This document shows, in pieces, positions 24,958 through 34,186 of a stretch of 64,000 nt of DNA. The notes below the pieces were generated by a model. The model did not search any database, was not told where the DNA came from, and was given only the letters and a program-made list of their open reading frames with translations. The first letter of the stretch is position 1. Each line of letters opens with the position of its first letter. The position numbers and the translations under genes are program-made. The stretch is from assembly GCA_025655555.1 (NCBI GenBank), contig JAHXIQ010000005.1, forward strand, positions 124,001 to 188,000, read 5' to 3'. Origin of the DNA: Candidatus Thiodiazotropha sp. (ex Myrtea sp. 'scaly one' KF741663). Its GTDB lineage: Bacteria; Pseudomonadota; Gammaproteobacteria; Chromatiales; Chromatiaceae.

Positions 24958-27597
24958 TTATAAAGCTGGGAACAACTTGTCCGGGCAGACGCCGCCGTCT
25001 GCTTGGGATCCACCGACACAGAAGGGCACCATCATCTCGTTGTCTTCATGCTCAACGATGTGGCAATGCCAGACGTATAGACCGGGGATGTCGAACTCAG
25101 CCTGGATGGATGTGATCTCACCCGGATAGGTGATTACGGTATCCTTCCAACCATCTTCCCATGCTTCCTTACCATTAGGTGTAGGCACTGTGGGGCTGGG
25201 TCCGCCAGTCAGATCAGTACGGCCATTCACCTTATATTTCACCAGATGCACATGGATTGGATGGGCATCAGCGGTGATGTTTTTGATGTTCCAGACTTCA
25301 GTAGCATTGAGGTCCGGGTTGGTTACGATCGGATCAGACCAGAGCGTGACTGAATCCACGCCGGCTGCATCGGTGGTACCTAGGACTGCGGCCTTGGGAC
25401 CGAAAGGTGCAGCGGTCGGTGTCGGACAGACACCGGCAACAGGGATCTCAGGTAGCTGGACCTGATTGCCGGTTGCATCCACATCGAAGCAGGTCAGAGC
25501 AGATTCCTCTTCGATCAGCACCAGGTCACGATTACCAGTGGCTGGTGGGGTGGCGTTACCATCCACGGGACCCAGGAGCAGATCCCAGGGTGATGTGGCG
25601 GCGGTATCTGCGTTCTGCAGCTGACCTTTTGGACTACGCTGCTCATCACTGGGGCTGGTGCCAAGCAGTGCGGTATTGACCACAAACTGCATGACCTGAC
25701 CGGTGGTGTCCGGATCTGCTGGCGGATCGCCGGCAATCGTACCACCGAAAGGTGAATCAGGCGCTGTGTTGATCATCCGTATCACAGTCCCGTTAGGCAG
25801 GCCTCGAAAGTCAATAATAGTATCAGAGCGCTCAGCCGGTCCCATCAGCATTGCCTGCCCCGCCATTTGAGCCGTTTCACCGACTATCAACCGGTTATTG
25901 ACCTCCATGTATGGCGCCTGCTCGAATGCCCAGGCTTGTGGGTTGTAGTTGAGCTGTGTGGCAAAGCCGGTACGAACCGCTGTGACCTTAGGCAGCATGG
26001 CCTGATCGGTACCGATCTGATACATGTAGAGCTCATTGACCGGTTGCTGATCCGATTGCCAGGGACCCTTATAGCCGCCGTTGTTACTATTGATCTCACG
26101 GTACCAGATGTTCTTCTGCACAGTTGTCTGATTCCCGGTGACAGGATCAACAATCGGCAGTGAGAGGTTGAGGAAACGAGAGTTGGTGCCGTTCAACAAG
26201 CGTAAGCGATACAGAGAAGGTGCCACTTCCAGTTGCGGCCAGGTTGTACCGTTAACCACCATGGTGTTGAAGAAGGCTTCCGGGTTCCAGATAGGTGCGA
26301 TGTCGGAGACCTTGTCCTGGGCGTTGTTGCCGGCGAACTTGATTTGCAATTCAGGTTCACCTGGGAACTGCGCATTCGCTGTCCCGCCAGTACCTTTTAC
26401 ATTCAGACCTTCAAAGAAAGCCCGATTGCCTGGATACCAGAGAGAACCGTCATCGTTGAAGGCACGATCCTGGATAACGACAGGGATCTCACGATATTTC
26501 TCACGAGAACCACCAAGCTCTGCCGGGAAGTTGGTGGTAACCAGATCCTCACCTGCGACAGGTGCGGGACCAGGCAGGTTACCAGACTGCATACCAGACT
26601 CGCTATTCACACCTGCTTCATCGCGGATCAGCCAGAAACCAGCTGGACCAGCATAGACATTCACGCGGGTCATGCCGAGTGCATGATCGTGATACCAGAG
26701 TGTGGTGGAGGGCTGATCGTTCAGATACTCAAAGACACCGACACCGGCGCCAATGTTGGTATCCAGCGCGCCATCACGATCTGTCAGGAGGTTGGCGATG
26801 GTGCCTTCACAGACATATTCACCAGCGCCAGGTTTGCGGACAGGATCTCCGGTTACGCCATCACGAGGCACACAAGCAACGTTCGATGCATTGGGCAGCC
26901 ACCAGCCTTCGGTGTAACCATCGCTGCTGGGACCGGTATGGGCACCATGCACATGCGTGACGATAGGAACCGGGCCGCGGTAGGGCTTTTGGCTCTGGCC
27001 ATGACAGTCGGTTCGTAATTCACCTTTGTCACAGCGTGCCTTAGGGTTCGCCCAATGCAGGGTTTGATCCACTGGCAGCAGATGGGGGATGAATTTACAG
27101 TCGTTGGCTCTTTCTGTACCAATGTTGCCACCGACTGCACGGCAGCGATCAGGACGCCGTACCAACTGGTTCATCCAGTCTACTGTGACGTTGGTATCCT
27201 TGACTGCCTCAATGGTGTAAGCCGGATAGTTGAATTGGGAATTGGGGGCAGGTGCTACGTTTCGACCACCACCCAATGTTCGTGAGTCAGGGCGCGGATC
27301 TGTTGCCGGGCCATAACTCCAAACAGTTGTTGGCGGAAATGCATCGGTTCTGCCGTTGACGGTATTCCAGATACCGCCTGGTAAAATCTGTTGTTTGAAT
27401 TGGCGCATGCCAATATCGTAATCATCCAGCGTACCGGTATTGTTCATGACCGGTGGGATGACCAAAGGTGTGACATATTTTGGGATGGTCAGTGGATCAA
27501 GGGTGCCACCGTCGAGGGGTACAGCTTGTGCACCCGTCGCGGAAAAGGCCCCCAGGATCACCGCATAGGTGAGTCGTTTGAGCTTCAGATTTTTCAT
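24958..27597 (-). CDS. Multicopper oxidase
   Basis: An 879-residue exported oxidase with signal peptide ending AQA at residue 25. The four copper-ligand motifs are present: THVHGAH (His215, His217), WYHDHALG (His303, His305), HPIHVH (about 779-784) and HCHIVEHEDNEMM (about 844-856), giving the T1 Cys and axial Met. It is longer than most laccases (about 500-600) owing to inserts between cupredoxin domains. An N-terminal acidic, proline-rich segment is also unusual. Likely roles are periplasmic Cu(I), Mn(II) or phenol oxidation; location beside CusAB favours copper tolerance. Substrate is inferred. Confidence 0.88.
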   Translation of the reverse strand: MKNLKLKRLTYAVILGAFSATGAQAVPLDGGTLDPLTIPKYVTPLVIPPVMNNTGTLDDYDIGMRQFKQQILPGGIWNTVNGRTDAFPPTTVWSYGPATDPRPDSRTLGGGRNVAPAPNSQFNYPAYTIEAVKDTNVTVDWMNQLVRRPDRCRAVGGNIGTERANDCKFIPHLLPVDQTLHWANPKARCDKGELRTDCHGQSQKPYRGPVPIVTHVHGAHTGPSSDGYTEGWWLPNASNVACVPRDGVTGDPVRKPGAGEYVCEGTIANLLTDRDGALDTNIGAGVGVFEYLNDQPSTTLWYHDHALGMTRVNVYAGPAGFWLIRDEAGVNSESGMQSGNLPGPAPVAGEDLVTTNFPAELGGSREKYREIPVVIQDRAFNDDGSLWYPGNRAFFEGLNVKGTGGTANAQFPGEPELQIKFAGNNAQDKVSDIAPIWNPEAFFNTMVVNGTTWPQLEVAPSLYRLRLLNGTNSRFLNLSLPIVDPVTGNQTTVQKNIWYREINSNNGGYKGPWQSDQQPVNELYMYQIGTDQAMLPKVTAVRTGFATQLNYNPQAWAFEQAPYMEVNNRLIVGETAQMAGQAMLMGPAERSDTIIDFRGLPNGTVIRMINTAPDSPFGGTIAGDPPADPDTTGQVMQFVVNTALLGTSPSDEQRSPKGQLQNADTAATSPWDLLLGPVDGNATPPATGNRDLVLIEEESALTCFDVDATGNQVQLPEIPVAGVCPTPTAAPFGPKAAVLGTTDAAGVDSVTLWSDPIVTNPDLNATEVWNIKNITADAHPIHVHLVKYKVNGRTDLTGGPSPTVPTPNGKEAWEDGWKDTVITYPGEITSIQAEFDIPGLYVWHCHIVEHEDNEMMVPFCVGGSQADGGVCPDKLFPAL

Positions 27598-28231
27598 TAT
27601 TCCTTCTCCCCAGAGATTAGAAGGTCTTCAATTAACGTTTGTCGAAACAAACCGGTTAAATGAAACCATCCATAATTTGCCGCATCCCTTAGGCGATGAT
27701 TCGTGCCTTCAAACTATGAATACATTTCATGTATTTTTTCCGCACAAAACCAAGCCACTCAGGTTGAGTGAACGAGCGTCTGTATTGGAAATGGCAGTAG
27801 TTGTCTGCCGGGAACGGCCAATGCCCCCCCATGAATCCGGGAAAAGAGAGTTTGACGAGTTTCTTCTTGAATCCCTGCTATTCTTCAACCGATCAGGTGA
27901 CTACCAACCCCGTTGACCTGATCTTCACAACAGAACCCGATGCATTCCCTGCAAATACGCTTTCTCCAGATTCGCACTCATTTTATGTGAGTCATATCAC
28001 ACAAAAAATGGGAATCAATACCCAAAATTAACTACTGCCATACCCTACCAAACAGTAGTAGTACTTTTGTTCCTACTAGGTAAAACCCTAGTATTCATAG
28101 TGAGTTGACTGGGTGTAATTTTTTGATTTTAAAAGCAGAGACAGAAAAGGTAATGTGATAATTCCAGGACATCACCAGGGTTACTTGCAGGCCTGCACTG
28201 TGGTTAGTTTTGCAGTCTATCAGGCATAAAA
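27598..28231. other. 634-bp intergenic region without a convincing gene
   Basis: This lies upstream of the multicopper oxidase and downstream of ybbP, and should contain the oxidase promoter on the minus strand. Two inverted repeats occur: ACTACTG-N15-CAGTAGT (28031-28059) and ACTAGG-N6-CCTAGT (28075-28092). Neither has a terminator T tract. Open frames here lack ribosome sites and coding character. No RNA gene was recognised. Confidence 0.5.
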
Positions 28232-30721
28232 TCAGATTTTTCTAATCACGGCGAGAGGGGGATTGTTCAAGAGAGACCAACTGGCGGCCATGCCGGCGAT
28301 ACCGACTCCCAAAGCGCCGCCAAGGATTGCAACGACCCACATCCAGTAGTTGGGTTGCCAGGCCAGTTCGAAAACCGCCGTCGCCAGCGCATAACTGATC
28401 ACACTTGCCAATCCTGCTGAGATGATGCCCGCCAACCCGCCGAGTAGAGTGAACTCCAACATCACGGAGAGCAACAGGCGCCGTCTACTGAGACCGAGCG
28501 TACGCAAAATAGCAGCTTCCTGGATGCGCAATTCACGGCTGGCCTGTATCCCGGCATAGAGTACGATGACGCCCGCCACAAGGGTAAGGAGAAAAACCGA
28601 TTCGACTGCCATCACACCACGGTCCATGATGGCTCGTACCTGCTGCATCAGGGCACTCACGTCCAGAGCGGTGATGCTCGGGTACTGCTGGATCAGCTGG
28701 TGCAGCAGTGGGCGTTTCTCTTTGGGTAGATAGAAACTGGTGATGTAGCTGGCGGGTTGCCCTGCCATGAGCCCCGGTGTGCCCACGACAAAGAAGTTCA
28801 CGTTAAAAGAGTCCCACTGGACTGAGCGCAGGTTGGTGACAACACCCTTGATCTCTTGCCCCGCCACTTCGAAGACAAGTTCTGCATCCATTGGGATACC
28901 CAGGGTTTCGGCCAGTCCTTCCTCAACCGAAAACCAGGGCTTGTCGTACTGCTCCGGTGACCACCAGCGTCCGCTGACGATCTTGTTATCGCTCTGCATC
29001 TCGTTGGCCAGGCTGAGGTTGAAATCCCGGTTTGCCAACCGCTGGGCACGGGGTGAGGCGTAGCTGTCGGTAGAGACAGCTTGGTCGTTAATACGAATCA
29101 GCCGCCCACGGATCATGGGGAATGGGCCATCGCTTTCGATCCCGCCCGCATGAAGTATTTGCCTGACACCGTCCACTTCATGGGGTTGAATATTGATCAG
29201 AAACTGGTTTGGACTCTCTGCTGGCAGGGCGTTCCGCCAGTTGTCCAACAGATCGACTCGCACCATGGCAAGAATCAACAGCACAGTGATGCCGAGTCCG
29301 AATCCGGTCAGTTGCACACTGGTAGTGGCTGGATTGCGCGAGAGACTGGCAAGGCCATATCGCCATGATCCGGCCGAACGGGTACGCAACGGTTTGAGCA
29401 GTGTGACAAGCAGGCGTGAGACCAGCAACAGCACCACCAGTCCACCCAATAAGCCGCTAATCAGTTGGAAGGCTAACTTGTCGTCACCAATCTGCCAGAT
29501 CAGCAGTATACCCAAGGAGGCCAGGGCAGCTGCGATGGAGAGCTGGTAACCGACAGACGGTGCACCCAGGTGGCGTCGGAAAACCCTGAGTGGCGGCACC
29601 CGGCTGAGCCGTAGGACTGAGGGTAGGGAGAAACCAAGCAGCACCAGGATGCCAGTACCCAGTCCGGAGAAGAGTGGCCATGGGGTAGGGGATGGAATCT
29701 GTTGAGTGAACCAGTGCCCAACCAGACCTATCAACAGGCTTTGTAACAGGAGACCGATCAGCGTGCCCGCCAGGCTGGCGATCAGGCCGAGACTCAACAG
29801 GCGCAAAAAGAATATTTGGCCCACCTGACGCTGGCTGGCGCCGAGGCAGCGCATCAGTGCACTGGTGTCCGCCTGGCGTTCAACAAAGCGCCGACTGGAA
29901 AGGGCGACAGCTACCACGCAGAGTAGAATTGCTGTGGCAGCTGTGAGATGCAGGAAACGTCCCCCTCTGTCCAATGCAAGGCGTAACTCCGGTCGTGCAC
30001 CCCGTATGTCTTCGATTTGAATATTCTTCAGATCCTGGTTTTTAATCCAGGATCGGTAACCTTCAAGAGCAGACGCTTCCCCGGCCAGTAACAGTCGATA
30101 GCGTACGCGGCTGGCCGGTCCGAGCAGTCCTGTTGCCGCCAGGTCCGAGCGATTGATCATAACCCGGGGTGCAAGTTGGAAGAGGTTAGAGGCCCGATCA
30201 GGCTCGTAAGTGATGATCCGGCTGACTTGAAACTGCAATTGTCCCAGCTTGATGACGTCGCCGATATCCAGTCCCAGCAGAGGCAATAATCGCTCTTCCA
30301 GCCAGATTTTACCTGGTAGTGGGATATCTTGCGTTGGCAGATCCTCCCCGGTGGTGGATTCCCTGATGAGGAGACGACCACGCAGGGGGTAGGTTTGTGT
30401 CACGGCCTTGACCTGCACCAGTTGAGTATTCCCGTCATTGAGTATGACGCTGGGGAATCCAACGGTCTGTGCGCTTCTTAGTCGTCTTTGATCGGCTGCC
30501 TGCAGTAGTTTCTCATTAAAAGGCTGGCTACTGTCGAGTCTCAGGTCAGCGGCCAGTACCTCGGCTGCTTGGCTTTGCATGGCGCGCTCGATCCGGTCGG
30601 TGAAAAAGCCCACTGAGGTGACTGAGGCCACAGCGATGACCAGAGCGGTTACCAGGAGACGAAGTTCGCCGGCACGCCAATCTCGGCGCAGAAGCTTGAG
30701 GGCCAATGACCAGGCTTTCAT
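28232..30721 (-). CDS. ybbP: ABC transporter permease, YbbP/FtsX type
   Basis: An 829-residue inner-membrane permease with the duplicated FtsX/MacB plan: N-terminal TM, a large periplasmic domain, then FtsX TM bundles near residues 250-345 and 690-820, with extra TM helices between. Motifs include LLRRDWRAGELRLL at the start and ILRTLGLSRRRLL in the last bundle. E. coli YbbP is about 800 residues. It overlaps the ATPase gene by four bases (ATGA). The pair probably extracts a lipophilic substrate from the membrane for TesA or another periplasmic partner; the substrate is not known. Confidence 0.9.
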   Translation of the reverse strand: MKAWSLALKLLRRDWRAGELRLLVTALVIAVASVTSVGFFTDRIERAMQSQAAEVLAADLRLDSSQPFNEKLLQAADQRRLRSAQTVGFPSVILNDGNTQLVQVKAVTQTYPLRGRLLIRESTTGEDLPTQDIPLPGKIWLEERLLPLLGLDIGDVIKLGQLQFQVSRIITYEPDRASNLFQLAPRVMINRSDLAATGLLGPASRVRYRLLLAGEASALEGYRSWIKNQDLKNIQIEDIRGARPELRLALDRGGRFLHLTAATAILLCVVAVALSSRRFVERQADTSALMRCLGASQRQVGQIFFLRLLSLGLIASLAGTLIGLLLQSLLIGLVGHWFTQQIPSPTPWPLFSGLGTGILVLLGFSLPSVLRLSRVPPLRVFRRHLGAPSVGYQLSIAAALASLGILLIWQIGDDKLAFQLISGLLGGLVVLLLVSRLLVTLLKPLRTRSAGSWRYGLASLSRNPATTSVQLTGFGLGITVLLILAMVRVDLLDNWRNALPAESPNQFLINIQPHEVDGVRQILHAGGIESDGPFPMIRGRLIRINDQAVSTDSYASPRAQRLANRDFNLSLANEMQSDNKIVSGRWWSPEQYDKPWFSVEEGLAETLGIPMDAELVFEVAGQEIKGVVTNLRSVQWDSFNVNFFVVGTPGLMAGQPASYITSFYLPKEKRPLLHQLIQQYPSITALDVSALMQQVRAIMDRGVMAVESVFLLTLVAGVIVLYAGIQASRELRIQEAAILRTLGLSRRRLLLSVMLEFTLLGGLAGIISAGLASVISYALATAVFELAWQPNYWMWVVAILGGALGVGIAGMAASWSLLNNPPLAVIRKI

Positions 30722-31410
30722 CGGTTTGAGTCCAGCCTGCCATCCTTAAGATGGAGCCGCCGATCACAACGCCGCGCAAGCATTTCATCGTGGGTCACCA
30801 GGATCAGTACAGTGCCGTTTTTCTCTTGTAAATCAAACAGCATTTCCGCCACCCGCTCTCCCGTATGCGAGTCAAGATTTGCTGTGGGCTCATCGGCGAA
30901 TAGTACCTTTGGGTCTGGCGCAAAGGCCCGGGCGATGGCAACTCTCTGTTGTTCGCCGCCGGAAAGCTGGGAAGGGTAGTGGTGTAGTCGTTCAGACAAA
31001 CCTGCCTGAGCCAGGGCGGTCTTTGCTGCCTCATCCGGTGACGGGTGATTGGCCAGTTCCAGGGGTAGCATGACATTCTCCAATGCCGTCATGCCGGAGA
31101 GCAGTTGAAAGGATTGAAAAACGAATCCGACCTTGCCCGCCCGCAAGGCGGCCCTGCCATCTTCATTCAGGGTGTGAAGTGGCGTGCCGAAGAGACAGGC
31201 TTCCCCCGCAGAGGCCTCGTCGAGCCCGGCCAGTAAACCCAGCAGGGTTGATTTTCCCGATCCCGAGGCACCGAGAATGGCCACAGCCTCACCCCCTTCT
31301 ACCTTGAGATCCACCTGTTGCAGGATATCCAGCCGTCCTTCGCTGGTGTCGACGAACTTCGTCAGACCACTTGCGGTCACAGGGTGTTGAAGTGAAGATG
31401 TCTGTAACAT
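30718..31410 (-). CDS. ybbA: ABC transporter ATP-binding protein, YbbA type
   Basis: A 230-residue MacB/LolD-family ATPase. Walker A GASGSGKST, Q-loop FQSFQLL, signature LSGGEQQRVAIARA, Walker B VLFADEPT and the H-loop THD are intact. It pairs with YbbP. The start codon at 31410-31408 shares two bases with the start of the divergent tesA gene (CATG). AGGA sits eight bases upstream, inside the tesA coding sequence. Confidence 0.93.
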   Translation of the reverse strand: MLQTSSLQHPVTASGLTKFVDTSEGRLDILQQVDLKVEGGEAVAILGASGSGKSTLLGLLAGLDEASAGEACLFGTPLHTLNEDGRAALRAGKVGFVFQSFQLLSGMTALENVMLPLELANHPSPDEAAKTALAQAGLSERLHHYPSQLSGGEQQRVAIARAFAPDPKVLFADEPTANLDSHTGERVAEMLFDLQEKNGTVLILVTHDEMLARRCDRRLHLKDGRLDSNR

Positions 31411-32071
31411 GAAAAGAATCCTACTTTATTGGCTATTATCGATATCCATGCCGGTGCTGGGTTCACCCACATTGCTGGTGGTGGGTGACAGCCTCAGTGC
31501 CGGTTATGGCGTTGCCGCAGACCGGCGTTGGGTCACCCAGCTGACAGATAGACTACGCACCCGATGCCATTCTGTCGAAGTGATCAATGCCAGTGTCAGT
31601 GGCGATACCAGTAGTGGCGGCGTGACACGCCTGGTTCCTCTGCTTCAGCGCCACAAGCCAGATCTGGTGATCGTCGAACTGGGCGGGAATGACGGCCTGC
31701 GCGGCATCAACACCAGAACCATGCGAGACAATCTTTTGCGGATGGTTCGGCTCTCTCAGGAGAGTGGTGCCGGTGTGCTGCTGCTCGGTGTCAAATTGCC
31801 GGCCAATTACGGTCCTGATTTCGTGAAGGCCTTCCATCAAGTCTACTTTGATGTTGCCGAGGCAGCATCAGTTCCCCTGCTGCCGTTTTTTCTTGAGGGT
31901 GTCGCATTGAATCCAACGCTGATGCAGGCTGACGGTATCCATCCCAATGACGAGGCACAGCTGATCCTGTTGGAGAATGTCTGGTCACTGCTGGAAACGA
32001 TGCCGGATGATCAGCTGCTGGGATTCCGCTGTCTTAAGCATGGTTTGCAAATAAATGCGAATAGCCACTAA
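31409..32071 (+). CDS. tesA: GDSL-family thioesterase / lysophospholipase TesA
   Basis: A 220-residue periplasmic SGNH hydrolase with signal peptide MKRILLYWLLSISMPVLG. Block I VVGDSLSAGYG holds the nucleophile Ser28, block III ELGGNDGLRG has the oxyanion Asn, and block V DGIHPNDEAQ has the catalytic Asp and His. E. coli TesA is an acyl-CoA thioesterase, protease and lysophospholipase L1. The divergent ybbA-ybbP neighbour is conserved with E. coli. The start codon overlaps that of ybbA head to head. Confidence 0.92.
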   Translation: MKRILLYWLLSISMPVLGSPTLLVVGDSLSAGYGVAADRRWVTQLTDRLRTRCHSVEVINASVSGDTSSGGVTRLVPLLQRHKPDLVIVELGGNDGLRGINTRTMRDNLLRMVRLSQESGAGVLLLGVKLPANYGPDFVKAFHQVYFDVAEAASVPLLPFFLEGVALNPTLMQADGIHPNDEAQLILLENVWSLLETMPDDQLLGFRCLKHGLQINANSH

Positions 32072-32083
32072 TCGTTCCAGGCC

Positions 32084-32112
32084 CTGTTAAGAAATACAAT
32101 TATCGGTATAAT
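32084..32112 (+). promoter_or_regulatory. Sigma-70 promoter of the 4.5S RNA gene
   Basis: A perfect -10 TATAAT at 32107-32112 is preceded 17 bases upstream by CTGTTA (32084-32089), a partial -35. Transcription would start near 32118, at the 5' end of the RNA. Confidence 0.75.
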
Positions 32113-32117
32113 CCCCG

Positions 32118-32243
32118 GCTTCTATGGCGGTTGGTATCGGTCCCCCCGCAACGTGAAGCTGTGAACCCCGTCAGGCCCGGAAGGGAGCAGCGGCAGCAGC
32201 GGAGTCGTGTGCCGGGGTGTGGCTGGTGCCGACTGCCACCCTC
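32118..32243 (+). ncRNA. ffs: 4.5S signal recognition particle RNA
   Basis: The conserved SRP domain IV is present: GTCAGGCCCGGAAGGGAGCA with the GGAA tetraloop, followed by the matching arm ending GTGTGCCGGGGTGTGGCTGG. The flanks TGGCGGTTGGTATC and GGTGCCGACTGCCA pair with G-U wobbles, closing a single long hairpin of about 120 nt, close to E. coli 4.5S (114 nt). It binds Ffh and directs membrane-protein targeting. Ends are estimated to within a few bases. Confidence 0.95.
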
Positions 32244-32338
32244 AATTCCGTCAAATCCTCGTGACCTGCCATAGGGTGGTTCCGGTTCTCCGTCCAATCC
32301 GCTAGGCTTGGGCTATATGTCCGAAATCACTGACATCC

Positions 32339-34183
32339 TTGGATAGACGGGAACCCAATCTGTCGAAAAAATGGCTGGTTACCCTGGTGGTAGCCGGGCT
32401 CTACGGTATTGTTCTCTGGCAGGTTTCCCAACTGGTACGTGAGCGGACGCTGGATGAGTTTAATACGGCGGGGCAACGCCAGCTCAATATTTACGTTACC
32501 CATCTAAAGGGACAGCTGGAGAAGTATGAGTTTCTCCCTGAACTGCTCTCCACCAATGCCCGGCTGGTTGAGCTCCTCAGACGGCCGGGTGATCGGCAAC
32601 GCATCGATGCCCTAAACCGCTATCTTGAGATTATCAATACCATCGCGAATGCCTCCGATACCTATCTGATGGATCGTGAGGGGTTGACGATCGCCGCCAG
32701 TAACTGGCAGTCGGAAAAACCCTTTATCGGTAGGAATTTCAGTTATCGCCCCTATTTCCAACAGGCGATGCTGGGTCACTTGGGCCGTTACTATGCCCTG
32801 GGTACCACATCGGGTAAGCGGGGTTACTACTTCGCTTATCCCGTCAGGCAGATGGATGAAATACTCGGTGCGGTAGTGATTAAGGTTGATTTGACCACAC
32901 TGGAGCAGCAGTGGCGGGGACGCCAGGAGGAGGTGGTCGTAACTGATCCCGAGGGGGTGATCTTTATTACCACACGGCCGGACTGGCGCTTCCGCAGTAT
33001 CTATCCGCTTTCCGAGAGTGACCAGGAGCGTATCGATAAGAGTCGCCGCTACTCTGGGGCCAGCGTAGAACCCCTGAATATCCGTCAACGTACGGCCTTG
33101 AGTGGCGACAGTCGGCTGATGACCTTGGGTCCCATGCGCGGGATGGATCATCTGTCAGGGGATGAAGCGTATCTGGTGCAGCAAGTACAAATGCCGGAGG
33201 CCGGTTGGCGTGTCCACCTGATGACGCCGCTTCAACAGGTACAGCGTCGTGTCGGCTGGTCCCTGATGATCACGACCTTTGCTTTTGCGGTACTGGTATT
33301 GCTGGGGCTTTTTTTACAGCAACGCCAACGTCGTCGTCGGGAGCGGGTCAGATACGAAGCGCAGGCCAATCTCTCCCTAAGAGAGGCCAGGGATCGTCTC
33401 GAACAACGGGTAGAGGAGCGTACCGTGGATCTGCGCCAAGAGATGGCGGAGCGGCGTCGCATGGAGCTTGCGCTGAGACAGACCCGTGATGAGTTGATTC
33501 AGGCGGCAAAGTTGGCAATGTTGGGGCAGATGTCGGCCAGTATCAGCCATGAAATCAACCAGCCGCTGGCCGCGATTCGTTCCTATACCGATAATGCCAA
33601 GCAGTTCCTGCAGCAAGACCGTTGTGACGATGTGGCATGGAATCTCGATCAAATTGGCGAGTTGATCGACAGCATGACTCAGATCAGCTCACAACTGAAA
33701 CTCTTTGCGCGCAAGACCGATGGACAGCGCAGTCCTGTCTCATTGCACAATGTAATAGAAGCCAGTAAGCGTATCTTGCTGCCTCGATTGAGTCGAACAG
33801 GCACCGAAGTGCGTGTGCAATCGCTGAGAGATGATATCGAGGTGATGGCTGACCCGGTGCGGCTGGAGCAGGTATTGGTAAATCTGATTGGTAATGCGGT
33901 CAATGCCATGGAGAAGCAGACGGAACGCTGGGTATCGATCGGTATCGAGTATAAAAATGAACAGCTGCGTCTGACCATTCATGACAATGGTCCCGGTATC
34001 TCCGAGGAACATTTGAAGCGAATCTTCGATCCCTTCTTTACCACCCGGGAGACCGGTTTGGGATTGGGGCTCTCCATCTCCCAACATATTATCGAGAGCA
34101 TGGGTGGTACACTGATGGCCAGAAACAGCGAGCAGGGTGGTGCGCTTTTCAGTTTGCAGTTGCCGCTGGCGGATAGGGTCTGA
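32339..34183 (+). CDS. dctB: C4-dicarboxylate sensor histidine kinase DctB
   Basis: A 614-residue membrane kinase. TM1 near residues 13-30, a periplasmic tandem-PAS sensor (SYRPYFQQAMLGHLGRYYALGTTSGKRGYY is the DctB ligand region; only part is quoted by position, about residues 136-165), TM2 near 305-325, a coiled coil with RVEERTVDLRQEM, HisKA with SHEINQPLAAIRS (His404) and HATPase (DNGPGISEE, TGLGLGLSI). It phosphorylates DctD encoded 3 bp downstream. The start is uncertain: TTG at 32339 lacks a good ribosome site and no in-frame ATG is near. Confidence 0.88.
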   Translation: MDRREPNLSKKWLVTLVVAGLYGIVLWQVSQLVRERTLDEFNTAGQRQLNIYVTHLKGQLEKYEFLPELLSTNARLVELLRRPGDRQRIDALNRYLEIINTIANASDTYLMDREGLTIAASNWQSEKPFIGRNFSYRPYFQQAMLGHLGRYYALGTTSGKRGYYFAYPVRQMDEILGAVVIKVDLTTLEQQWRGRQEEVVVTDPEGVIFITTRPDWRFRSIYPLSESDQERIDKSRRYSGASVEPLNIRQRTALSGDSRLMTLGPMRGMDHLSGDEAYLVQQVQMPEAGWRVHLMTPLQQVQRRVGWSLMITTFAFAVLVLLGLFLQQRQRRRRERVRYEAQANLSLREARDRLEQRVEERTVDLRQEMAERRRMELALRQTRDELIQAAKLAMLGQMSASISHEINQPLAAIRSYTDNAKQFLQQDRCDDVAWNLDQIGELIDSMTQISSQLKLFARKTDGQRSPVSLHNVIEASKRILLPRLSRTGTEVRVQSLRDDIEVMADPVRLEQVLVNLIGNAVNAMEKQTERWVSIGIEYKNEQLRLTIHDNGPGISEEHLKRIFDPFFTTRETGLGLGLSISQHIIESMGGTLMARNSEQGGALFSLQLPLADRV

Positions 34184-34186
34184 TAC

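Noticed and set aside
27801-28031. 76-codon frame upstream of the multicopper oxidase
   Set aside because: No ribosome site, low-complexity Ser/Thr/Pro content and no family; treated as non-coding.
32080-32090. GGCCCTGTTAA before ffs as a repeat end
   Set aside because: The base order differs from the family core and the segment functions as the -35 region of the ffs promoter.
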